Assembly: GCF_004000865.1 (NCBI RefSeq)
Contig: NZ_BIMB01000023.1
Coordinates: 36,566-100,565, forward strand
Reading direction: 5' to 3'
Length of the DNA: 64,000 bases
Source of the DNA: Paenibacillus elgii NBRC 100335
Lineage (GTDB): Bacteria > Bacillota > Bacilli > Paenibacillales > NBRC-103111
This document shows positions 19,574 through 27,532 of the stretch, piece by piece (positions within the stretch are counted from its first letter, which is position 1; each line of letters begins with the position of its first letter). The notes under the pieces were generated by a model. It saw only the letters and a program-made list of their open reading frames with translations, was not told where the DNA came from and ran no database searches. A program made the translations under genes and the position numbers.

Positions 19574-21310
19574 CTACTCCCCTTTTCCTTTAAGCGTGAC
19601 CGGCAGCGCCCCCGAAGAACCGTACCCGTCCGGAACGGCTTCCGCGATCACCTCGGCATCTTTGTAGAACTGCACCTTCAACCCGCTCATATCGGCAAAG
19701 ACGACATTCAAATGCACCAGCTTTCCGTCCAGTGGAACTTTGCCGCCGATCGGACGACCGTCCTTCGTGAGCAGCGCAAACGCGGTTGCGCCCAGCTCCT
19801 TCGGCACTTGGACGGTCAACTCTCCGGTGACGCCTTCGACCGCGTCTTTCACGGTCCATTTTCCGCTAAAGGTACGTCCTCCGCCCGGTTCGGACGGCTG
19901 CTCCTTGATCGGCTCCAGGCCGTCGTCAATAGCCAGATAAGGAAGCGTGCCCGGCTTCCAGGCCGAATCGAGCGCGCCTGCGGAAACGACGTTCAGCGCC
20001 GACAAGGCGCTCTTGTAAGCGTAGTACCCAGCTATCGCTGCCTTCTGCGCTTCTTCCGAAGCCTGGCTCGCTTTCTCGAATTCGTCATCCTTGATCCAGC
20101 CAACGGCGTGTTTTTTGCTTGCCGCTTCCAGCTCGGTTTTTCGCGTGTCAACCAGCTTTAACGCCTGCGCGTAAGCTTCCTCGGCCGTCTTGGCGTCGAG
20201 GTACGACTTTTTCACTTTGTTGATCAGCTTTTTGCGGGTGTCCTGCTCCTTCAGCCGGGCTTTGTCCGCCTCCAGCATCGACACCGGAAGCGAGTACGGC
20301 TCGTCGTCGAAATAACGAAGCCCATCATATTCCCCTTGCAGCACGACTTTCGGTATAGGCAATATGATCGGAACAATAGGAACCGGGATCAGGAAAATCC
20401 CCTCCCACTTCCGCTTGATCTCTCCGAGCAGGCTGTCGTAGTTCGCCATAAACAGCTCGTAATCCATCGCCGGAGTAGAGTACATCGCTTCGATCAGCCG
20501 CATGTCCTTCTCACCGAATTTGGCGGAGTACAGCTTGCGCGTCAGATGGACCTTTTCCTCGGCCATTTTGCGGGTTTCCGTATCTTTATACAGCTCGAAA
20601 TCAAGCTTCTCCGCATGAGCGACAAACTTCCATAGTTGCTCCTGCGTAAGCACGACGTAATCGGGCTTCGACGCCGCCGTGAACGCCGATTCGGGATCGA
20701 TGCCCAGCTTCTCCCCGAGCTGCAGCTTGGCCGATTTGAGCGCCAACCGGGCGACCTTCAGCTCGGATTGCGCGCGATCCAGAGCTTCCTTCTGCTTATC
20801 CGCCTCTTCTTGTCCGGCAGCTCCGAACTTCAGCTTCGTCTCCAGCGTGGTCAACCGTTTTTGGGCCTGCGCCCACTTTTGCTCCAGCAGCGCTGCGTTA
20901 TCCGCCGCCTGAAGCATCGTGAAAAACAGCTTCTCCACCTCCGAGCGCAGCTGCAGCTCCTTGCTCGACAGCTCCCGCTTGGCCTCGCCCAGCACCTTGC
21001 GCGCTTCCGGAACCTTAAGACCGATGCCCAAATCTTGGGATAAGCTGTGCGGCTTAGCAAGCAGGCTGCTGTCTTTTTCGCTCTGATTCGTTACGGCACC
21101 CTGCGCTTGCGTCAGCTCTATCGTCTTGGCTTGAACCTGGAGGCGGGATTGCGCAAGCTCCCCCGACTCCGCCGCAGCCAGCTTTAACGCTTCCTCCAGC
21201 GTAATTCGCCGCTCTTCCGCCAGCGCACCTGAGGGCATCAATGCTTGTACGATCACCGCCGCTGCCACAAAAGCGACGGCTCCTTTTTGCAGCTTTCTCA
21301 AAGAATCCAC
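19574..21310 (-). CDS. TolC-like exported coiled-coil protein
   Basis: A 578-residue protein with a signal peptide (cleavage near ALAEE, about residue 31). The opening RRITLEEALKLAAAES and the long helices that follow (about 40-230 and 340-440) resemble the outer-membrane efflux protein (TolC) family, including the paired helical-hairpin layout and a second half with YLDAKTAEEAYAQALKLVDTR. The organism appears to lack an outer membrane, so a TolC barrel would have no place; the barrel-forming strands are not evident. The last 100 residues are beta-rich with no family recognised. It is first in the operon with the stalk protein and the cyclase homologue, divergent from the DUF4280/MORN pair. 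The TolC resemblance is by pattern and should be confirmed. Confidence 0.65.
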   Translation of the reverse strand: MDSLRKLQKGAVAFVAAAVIVQALMPSGALAEERRITLEEALKLAAAESGELAQSRLQVQAKTIELTQAQGAVTNQSEKDSSLLAKPHSLSQDLGIGLKVPEARKVLGEAKRELSSKELQLRSEVEKLFFTMLQAADNAALLEQKWAQAQKRLTTLETKLKFGAAGQEEADKQKEALDRAQSELKVARLALKSAKLQLGEKLGIDPESAFTAASKPDYVVLTQEQLWKFVAHAEKLDFELYKDTETRKMAEEKVHLTRKLYSAKFGEKDMRLIEAMYSTPAMDYELFMANYDSLLGEIKRKWEGIFLIPVPIVPIILPIPKVVLQGEYDGLRYFDDEPYSLPVSMLEADKARLKEQDTRKKLINKVKKSYLDAKTAEEAYAQALKLVDTRKTELEAASKKHAVGWIKDDEFEKASQASEEAQKAAIAGYYAYKSALSALNVVSAGALDSAWKPGTLPYLAIDDGLEPIKEQPSEPGGGRTFSGKWTVKDAVEGVTGELTVQVPKELGATAFALLTKDGRPIGGKVPLDGKLVHLNVVFADMSGLKVQFYKDAEVIAEAVPDGYGSSGALPVTLKGKGE

Positions 21311-21507
21311 TCCCGCCTATCCGTATCGACACGATTCGCCATTCTTTTTTCCCACTATGCTTCCATACTACTATAAACTTCCAAACCGACACATCCATTT
21401 TGTTCTAAAAATGTCGAACTTTCGTTGCCTGCTTCAGGCGAGTATAGTAGTATGAAAGTAACGAAGCAAAGCATGGAACTTACCAAAATAAAAAGAGGTG
21501 CGGCAAG

Positions 21508-21894
21508 ATGGGACAACTTGTATGCGGAGGGGCGATGATCCGGTGCAGCTTCGGCAATGCGCCGGCTTCCCTTCAGATATTGCCGGCGAACCGGGTCACA
21601 ACCTCCATGCCGATTGCCAATATTATGGACAACAAGCCGATGGTCAACGTGCTGCCTTTCGGCATGTGCAGCTCCATGGCCAATCCGCAGGTCGCTGCGG
21701 CCACGGCGGCCAAATTCGGCGTCATGACCCCCATGCCCTGCGTGCCCGTAACCGCCGCGCCATGGGCGCCAGGCTCTCCGACCGTTCTTATCGGCAATAT
21801 GCCTGCCCTGAACAACAGCTCGAAGCTCGTCTGTTCCTGGGGCGGGTTGATCGAGATCGCAGTTCCCGGCCAAGCGACCATTCAAGTGCCATAG
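21508..21894 (+). CDS. PAAR-like DUF4280 protein
   Basis: A 128-residue protein of the DUF4280 PAAR-like family. It opens with GQLVCGGAMIRCSFG, then MPIANIMDNKPMVN and VLPFGMC, and ends with a beta-rich LVCSWGGLIEIAVPGQATI. The conserved Cys residues at the expected positions could bind a metal at the tip, as in PAAR proteins that cap the spikes of contractile injection systems. A ribosome site (AAGAGGTG) precedes the ATG. It lies 15 bases before a MORN-repeat membrane protein and about 2.6 kb from the end of the eCIS train, which has no PAAR gene of its own. Use as the eCIS tip is plausible but unproven. Confidence 0.85.
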   Translation: MGQLVCGGAMIRCSFGNAPASLQILPANRVTTSMPIANIMDNKPMVNVLPFGMCSSMANPQVAAATAAKFGVMTPMPCVPVTAAPWAPGSPTVLIGNMPALNNSSKLVCSWGGLIEIAVPGQATIQVP

Positions 21895-21909
21895 AAGGAG
21901 CGACAAGTA

Positions 21910-23433
21910 GTGATTGAACCGATGATTAAGCCGTTTATCGCGCCGCTGAAGCAAACGGCCGCTCTGCCGAAGCTGGCGGTCAAGAAGGCGGCCGACGCCT
22001 GCAAAACGATTCTGACCGCCAAAGAAGTCACCAAGCAAAGCTACGTGCCGATCGGCAATTACTATGTGCAAAAGAAGCTGATCGTTATTGTGGCGCTGGT
22101 CCTGCTGGCGCTCGTGTATTTTATCTGGATCAAGCCCCCGGCCTTCGTGAGCCGTATGTTCGGATTCGTGCCAACCTTTCATGAGAAGACCGGAACCCCT
22201 CTCACCTATACCGGCAAAGCCAAAGTATTCGATCAGGCTGGCTGGTTCAAATACGAAGGGGAGCTGAAGGACGGCGTCTTTCAAGGCCCCGGGAAGCTGT
22301 ACGATCCCAAGGGAAAGCTTAACCGGCAGGGGGAGTTCGACAAAGGCCAGCTTGCATCCGGCGAAGAGCTCGGTCCCGACGGCACGCTGCTCTACCGCGG
22401 AGCCTTTGCCGAAGGGCTATATTCGGGCACGGGCACTCTGTTCCACCCGAACGGCAAAATCCGCTACCTTGGCGAGTTTCAAGCAGGCATCCCCGCAGGA
22501 AAAGGCAAGGCGTTCGACGAGAACGGCAAAGTCATGTACGAAGGAAGCTTCACAGGCGGCCTCTACGCGGGAGACGGTACCGAATATTACTCCGCTGGCG
22601 CCGTGAAGTACCAGGGACAGTTCCTGGCGGGAAAATATAACGGCGCGGGCAAGCTGCTCTCCGAATCGGGCGCGGTCCTTTACGAAGGCGGATTCACCAA
22701 CGGCTTGTACTCCGGCGAAGGCACGGAGTATTTCGGAACGGGATCGGCCAAGTATAAAGGGGCATTTATGGCAGGCCGGTACAGCGGAACGGGACAAGCC
22801 TATTACGAAAACGGCAACCCGAAATACAGCGGGGACTTTGTCACCGGCGTGTACAGCGGGACCGGAGAGGCCTTCTCCGAAAACGGCCAGCCGCTTTATA
22901 AAGGAAGGTTCGCCGGCGGACTGTACGACGGATTGGGGCAGCTGCTCGGCAAGGACGGAAAGCCGACATATGTTGGTTTCTTTCGGCAAGGCCAACCGGA
23001 TTATACCGCCTTTCTGGGGATGACCGGGGCCAAAATCGAAGAGCTGCTGGGCAAAGCACCGGAAACCACCGTCGTCGACACCCCCGACGGAACGCCGGAG
23101 CTGCTGATGAGCTATCGCAATTACCGGATGGCGTTTACCGTGAAATTATCGGAGTCCGACCCTCAAACCACCTATATTGCGGCTGTGAAGCTGACCGACC
23201 CGGATACGATCGAAGCTTTGGCGGCGAGCTTTGAAGAGCGTTACCGCAAGCTCGTCAAGGACGATCCGAAGCAAACCCTGCTGGCAAAAACAAGCCTCGG
23301 CGTATCGCCGGACGAACGGAGAGACATTTATATCGCCGATTCGTATGTTTACCGTTTCCTTTATAGCCCCGTCCATACGCTGAAAGAACTGGAAGTATCC
23401 GGCGGCCAAAAAGCGGAGAAAACGAAGCACTAG
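21910..23433 (+). CDS. Membrane-anchored MORN-repeat protein
   Basis: A 507-residue protein starting at GTG after GAAGGAG. Residues 1-55 are soluble, 56-75 form one membrane helix (LIVIVALVLLALVYFIWI), and about 105-345 are around ten MORN-type repeats of 23 residues (YEG.F..GLY.G.G..Y...G). The last 150 residues form a separate mixed alpha/beta domain with no family recognised. Depending on orientation the MORN part may lie outside the cell. It is coupled to the DUF4280 gene, 15 bases upstream. MORN-repeat proteins also occur beside polymorphic toxin genes. A role as anchor or accessory of the DUF4280 protein is inference. Confidence 0.8.
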   Translation: MIEPMIKPFIAPLKQTAALPKLAVKKAADACKTILTAKEVTKQSYVPIGNYYVQKKLIVIVALVLLALVYFIWIKPPAFVSRMFGFVPTFHEKTGTPLTYTGKAKVFDQAGWFKYEGELKDGVFQGPGKLYDPKGKLNRQGEFDKGQLASGEELGPDGTLLYRGAFAEGLYSGTGTLFHPNGKIRYLGEFQAGIPAGKGKAFDENGKVMYEGSFTGGLYAGDGTEYYSAGAVKYQGQFLAGKYNGAGKLLSESGAVLYEGGFTNGLYSGEGTEYFGTGSAKYKGAFMAGRYSGTGQAYYENGNPKYSGDFVTGVYSGTGEAFSENGQPLYKGRFAGGLYDGLGQLLGKDGKPTYVGFFRQGQPDYTAFLGMTGAKIEELLGKAPETTVVDTPDGTPELLMSYRNYRMAFTVKLSESDPQTTYIAAVKLTDPDTIEALAASFEERYRKLVKDDPKQTLLAKTSLGVSPDERRDIYIADSYVYRFLYSPVHTLKELEVSGGQKAEKTKH

Positions 23434-23461
23434 CCCGCCTTTCTCCGCTTGGCTAGACTGC

Positions 23462-23492
23462 CATTGAACTATCATCTTCCGATAGTTCAATG
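23462..23492. terminator. Perfect hairpin between convergent genes
   Basis: CATTGAACTATC is followed, after 7 bases, by its exact reverse complement GATAGTTCAATG. It lies between the stops of the MORN gene (+) and the DinB-like gene (-). There is no strong T-run, so termination strength is uncertain. Confidence 0.55.
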
Positions 23493-23493
23493 A

Positions 23494-24030
23494 TTAATGG
23501 TACTGACCGGTTATGTTGTCATCCATATCTTTCAGTAATTTGGAGAGCAGCACAATTTGACCTGCATGATAACCGTAATGTGCAGCAACCTGAATCAGCA
23601 GAAGTCTAATGACTCTTACATCATAGGTTTCGTCATCCGACGCATCAACTCGATGCATGTTATTCCAATCCTCTAGAGTATACCGGATTGTGACTTCCCT
23701 TTTTAAATCGTCCTCGGATAAGGTTGATAATGTACTGGTCGATTCGGACCGTGTTCTCAAAAGAAGATTTTTCAATTCATCCCTAGTCATACCGCCCTTG
23801 GGATCAAACTCTCGTCGGGAGCGTTCCCTAATGAACGGTTTGTTACCGATTGCACTTACGAAATTTTGATATTCGTTTCCTGCTAAATGCAAGCAAAGAT
23901 TTCCGATACTGTTTGTCGAAGCCTTCAGCTTTTTCCAAATCAAATCATCATCGAGATGATCCAGGCTCTTTATAATGCGATAGAGCTGCTTATCCATGTC
24001 TTCGAGCACGTTCTTTACGATCTCCAGCAT
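23494..24030 (-). CDS. DinB-like / DUF1572 four-helix protein
   Basis: A 178-residue protein of the DinB/DUF1572 type. It has four predicted helices and metal-ligand histidines in the expected places: LCLHLAGNEYQNF (about 45-57) and HYGYHAGQIVLLSKLL near the end. Relatives are bacillithiol-linked transferases or damage-inducible proteins of unknown role. It lies between the eCIS effector gene, upstream on the same strand, and the MORN gene on the other strand. Its base composition is AT-richer than that of the flanking structural genes. It is not an obvious immunity protein, although its position beside a putative deaminase toxin makes that worth testing. Confidence 0.75.
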   Translation of the reverse strand: MLEIVKNVLEDMDKQLYRIIKSLDHLDDDLIWKKLKASTNSIGNLCLHLAGNEYQNFVSAIGNKPFIRERSRREFDPKGGMTRDELKNLLLRTRSESTSTLSTLSEDDLKREVTIRYTLEDWNNMHRVDASDDETYDVRVIRLLLIQVAAHYGYHAGQIVLLSKLLKDMDDNITGQYH

Positions 24031-24112
24031 AGCTGTACACCTCTGTATCTGTTTTTTTGGTACAAGTGCTCATTACTTTTATTATTCGCAAACAACCGCT
24101 TGCGTTCTCCGA

Positions 24113-25690
24113 TTACCTTCGTCGAGAACGTATATCGTCTTCCTGCTCATCGTCCGCCCATTCATCCTCATCCGTGAAAAAGCTCTTTCCTTCTTCCTCC
24201 ATCGCGAATCCTTGTTCCTCTTCCTCATCCATGGCAAAACCCTGTTCCTCTTCATCCATCAAGAAAATTTCTTCCTCTCCCGCCGCAGCTCTCCGTTCGT
24301 CTTCGTCCTCCTCGTCCATTTCGTCCTCGAGCTCGGACTCTTCCACATCCGACTCCGAGTCGGTATCGATGTTGTAAGAGAAGCTGGGAACGTAATCCGA
24401 GTCCTCGTCCATCTTTTCTTTTTCCGACTTCGGAATACTGGCGTACGTTCTCGGGATGAGCCTGTTAATCATATCCGCATTCGTTTCGATATCGTATCCG
24501 TGTGTTGCCGCCTCGCTCAACCATCCCGGGCCGCTGCGCTCCGGAATGTGAGGGCATTTGTCCATCCAGTCGTCGTTGCCGGCCTTGTACTCTCCGTAGT
24601 TAGCCATCATGCAGATTAAGCAAGGACGCTTCAAGCCCTTCACATGCCCCGCTCTAAACTTCTCGTCATCGTTCAAATGCTTTTTGATCCGCCGCTCTGC
24701 ATGGAGGTCCACGTTCTTCTTGCCCTGCTTCTCCGCTACCATCGCAACGATCGGCTTGGCGTCGAGAGCATCCGACAAATGGGCGTATTCCTCCGGCAGC
24801 TCATCCTGCAAGAGACGCGCCTTGATTTTTTCCAAATGCCGGACCACTCGTTCCTTCACTTCCGGAAGCATTTTGGGGAATTTTTCGGCTTCGGTTTCTT
24901 CGTACTCCTGCACAATGTTCTCCAACAATTCCTTCGTGCTTAGCCCGGTCTCATCCACCTTTTCCTTTTTGTTTTTCCTGACGAAGTGTCGCTTATTCCG
25001 ATTCTCATTCGCTGCGAGATAAACCCGGTCGTCGTCGAACAGTCCGGCTTGTACCTCTTGGGTCTTCCCTTTTAGCTTGAAGTAGAAGGCGGAGGATATC
25101 CAGCGCAGCACCTGATCTGTCCGGTTGTTCTCATAGCTTTTCGGCGGAATCAAGGATGCCGCATTATTATTGTACAAGTCGTTGACGCTGACGTGCTCTT
25201 GATCCGATCCCGCATTTTTCTCAGCCGTATCTGCAAACTTCACAGGGACCTTGTGAATTTCCCCGGCGGCCAGGCTTACGTTCGAATTTTCCCATTTGGA
25301 GTCGGTTAAACCGTCATTTAATTTAGCTTTGACTCTCTTGAAAAATGCCTTCTTCTGCTCCAAACGTCTTTTGGCCAATGCCGATTGCTGCTGCTTCCGT
25401 TCTTCTTCACTCAGCTTTTTAGACTTGATCACTTTCTTTTTCTTTTTTTTCTGTTCCGTATCGTCTTCGTCTTTTGATTTTTTCCTTTTCGTTCCTTTCT
25501 TGGACGTGTCGGAAGCTTCCCCTTTCTTCCCCATAAGCTGCAAGACCGCCTGGTTCCCCAAGCTTCTCTGGAGCTGCATCATCGCTTGCAGGGGCGGAAG
25601 CATAGACCCGGCTCCCGTTCGGGTCCCGACTTGATCGTATTCCGCTGCAGGGTCGGCTGTTCTGTGTGCAATCGTCGGACGAATGGGCAT
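24113..25690 (-). CDS. Putative eCIS effector with nucleic-acid/nucleotide deaminase-like domain
   Basis: A 525-residue protein, last in the injection-system train. Residues 40-52 (LQRSLGNQAVLQL) match a motif seen near the N-terminus of many eCIS-associated cargo proteins. Residues 64-120 are very lysine-rich, with six consecutive Lys at 81-86, like a nuclear-localisation or RNA-binding stretch. The region about 200-390 fits the zinc deaminase fold: a VYLAANENR strand (about 223), then H-A-E at 330-332 and P-C-L-I-C at 366-370, the spacing expected of HAE...PCxxC enzymes. Residues about 435-525 are strongly acidic. A GAGGAAG ribosome site precedes the ATG. The 119-base gap upstream allows an independent promoter. 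Deaminase identity rests on motif and spacing only; the substrate is unknown. Confidence 0.7.
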   Translation of the reverse strand: MPIRPTIAHRTADPAAEYDQVGTRTGAGSMLPPLQAMMQLQRSLGNQAVLQLMGKKGEASDTSKKGTKRKKSKDEDDTEQKKKKKKVIKSKKLSEEERKQQQSALAKRRLEQKKAFFKRVKAKLNDGLTDSKWENSNVSLAAGEIHKVPVKFADTAEKNAGSDQEHVSVNDLYNNNAASLIPPKSYENNRTDQVLRWISSAFYFKLKGKTQEVQAGLFDDDRVYLAANENRNKRHFVRKNKKEKVDETGLSTKELLENIVQEYEETEAEKFPKMLPEVKERVVRHLEKIKARLLQDELPEEYAHLSDALDAKPIVAMVAEKQGKKNVDLHAERRIKKHLNDDEKFRAGHVKGLKRPCLICMMANYGEYKAGNDDWMDKCPHIPERSGPGWLSEAATHGYDIETNADMINRLIPRTYASIPKSEKEKMDEDSDYVPSFSYNIDTDSESDVEESELEDEMDEEDEDERRAAAGEEEIFLMDEEEQGFAMDEEEEQGFAMEEEGKSFFTDEDEWADDEQEDDIRSRRR

Positions 25691-25809
25691 TGGAGCTTCC
25701 TCACTTTCTCGCTGTTGGATGCAATCCTCCGCCGTTCGGGAGGTCTTATTCCCTGAATCCTGGCGCCTCCTTCACCGGGGCTTTGTCTGCGATCCGTCGA
25801 GCGCGCCGC

Positions 25810-27504
25810 TTATTTACTGTCCGTCCCAGCTGCCGCTTCACGCTCGGAGAAGGACAGATCGGTTGCCGCCGCCTGTTGCGCCGTATCCTTACTGCTGCGC
25901 ACCGCCCACCATCTCAAACGCAAGCTCGCGCCTTCGGCCGGAGACAGCAGCTTCAGCCCGATCCGAAACGTTCCCCTTCGCGGATAGACGACGGTCCCTA
26001 CGGATACTTTCGGCAGACCGATATCGTAATCGCTTCCCTGAAACACGTCGGAAGCCCCGTAAAATACGCTCTCGTTCACATTCAAAAGATCCGGAATCAT
26101 ATCGTTATCGGCAACCTCCAGGCCGACCGTAACCATCACCTGCCCCGGTCCAAGACCGTGGCTGATCTCATCCGTATAATAGCTCCGCTCCTGCTTGCCG
26201 AACGAAATCATGCCGCTTTTGACGATCCCCCCGGCCAGAGGAAGGTCTACGACGCCGCTGCTGATCTCATCTTGGGCGGACCTCTGCTGCGGCAGTCCTA
26301 ACGTGAAGTCAAAATGGCCTTTGTCCGCCCGATAGTCGACAGAGAACTGCGGCGGCTCGTCCGCTTCCAGCTGCCGTACGGAGGCACCGGCCGTAAAGGC
26401 CGCCCTGTCGCTCCCGCCGCCCGGCAAGCTGCTGCCTGTTCGCCTTGCCAGGATGCCCAAAAGAGGCGAACTCGCGATCAGCTCGTTAAACGGCAGCGGC
26501 GTCACATGGTCGATGACGTAGCTTGGGCCCATCTGCAGCAGGCTGATTTTGGCCAGCACGACCTCCGGCTCCGCCGGCGAGCCCAGCGCCTCGTCCATTG
26601 ATCGGGCGGCATAAGCCTCCCATAGCTTCTCTTCCGTATCCGCGACAATTTCAATCGTCTGCGAACAAGCGGATTCCACCTGAATACGCCGGTCGCCGAT
26701 CGTGAGAACGGCCGTGCCGGGCTTCGAACCGAAATCTCCTTTGTCCCCCGCGCTCCCGGCTGCCCTTACCGGCCACTGGACAACGAAATCGTCCGATTTA
26801 TTATCCGCAGGCACATCGATCCGGATTTTGCCGGCGGTTGAACAACCGGGGTCCTCCGCCAATGGAAAAAGCCCGCCGAGCGGCTCGTATTCGAATGTAA
26901 TCGGCGGCGTTTGCAGCGTTTTCTCGACCCGGAGCCGGGCTTCGAACGTCTCGCCCTCCGTCACGTAACGAGGCACGGTTTGCAGCACCCGAACGTGCCC
27001 GTCATCGTACAGGACCGCGGTCGCCAGCGCAAATTCGTTCCACTCGAATTGCGCGGGCTCCGGCGCGTTTTCCCGGATGAACAAGCGGTACCCTTCCACC
27101 ACCCGGTTATATTCGCTGATCTCATCCGGGCGGGCCGAGCTGTTCACCACCGCATGTACGGGCTCCTTGCCCTTCTCGTCATACGCGATGCAGAGGTATA
27201 CGTTTTTGGCGTAGTCGTTATTGTTGAAGCCCTCCATCATCGAGAGCTTGAGCGTGACCGGCGAGGAGACGGTAATTTCCCGCCCGAGGCCGTCCAGCGC
27301 GAGCCCGGACTGTACCGATACCGACTTGTCGTCCACCGCAACCACCTGCAAGCCCGCCACTACGCCGCTTCCGAACAGCAGCCGGTTCAACAGACGCCGC
27401 TTGTCGTTGAAATATTTTTGCTCGGATTCGAAATCTCGGACCGTCAGCAGCTTGCCGTAAAAGTACCGGTTGCGTTCAAACGGAAAAAACCTGGACTTTT
27501 TCAT
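25810..27504 (-). CDS. eCIS baseplate-associated protein of unknown role
   Basis: A 564-residue protein. The N-terminal 100 residues (RYFYGKLLTVRDFESEQKYF, then NRLLFGSGVVAGLQV) represent a type I have seen beside gpI and gpJ genes in actinobacterial and other eCIS loci. No enzyme motif is visible. The remainder is beta-rich, with Ig-like stretches in the middle and a receptor-like or fibre-like beta C-terminus. It starts 28 bases after the propeller/gpI gene and is the last clearly structural gene of the train. It might act as an external baseplate appendage, since no adenovirus-type fibre gene is seen. Role is inferred from position; confidence in it being an eCIS component is high. Confidence 0.7.
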   Translation of the reverse strand: MKKSRFFPFERNRYFYGKLLTVRDFESEQKYFNDKRRLLNRLLFGSGVVAGLQVVAVDDKSVSVQSGLALDGLGREITVSSPVTLKLSMMEGFNNNDYAKNVYLCIAYDEKGKEPVHAVVNSSARPDEISEYNRVVEGYRLFIRENAPEPAQFEWNEFALATAVLYDDGHVRVLQTVPRYVTEGETFEARLRVEKTLQTPPITFEYEPLGGLFPLAEDPGCSTAGKIRIDVPADNKSDDFVVQWPVRAAGSAGDKGDFGSKPGTAVLTIGDRRIQVESACSQTIEIVADTEEKLWEAYAARSMDEALGSPAEPEVVLAKISLLQMGPSYVIDHVTPLPFNELIASSPLLGILARRTGSSLPGGGSDRAAFTAGASVRQLEADEPPQFSVDYRADKGHFDFTLGLPQQRSAQDEISSGVVDLPLAGGIVKSGMISFGKQERSYYTDEISHGLGPGQVMVTVGLEVADNDMIPDLLNVNESVFYGASDVFQGSDYDIGLPKVSVGTVVYPRRGTFRIGLKLLSPAEGASLRLRWWAVRSSKDTAQQAAATDLSFSEREAAAGTDSK

Positions 27505-27532
27505 GCTCCGCTTCCTCTTTCATCATTTAATG

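Noticed and set aside
23494..24030. DinB-like protein as immunity protein of the deaminase
   Set aside because: Position alone suggests it; the family has no known immunity role and eCIS cargo often lacks immunity genes.
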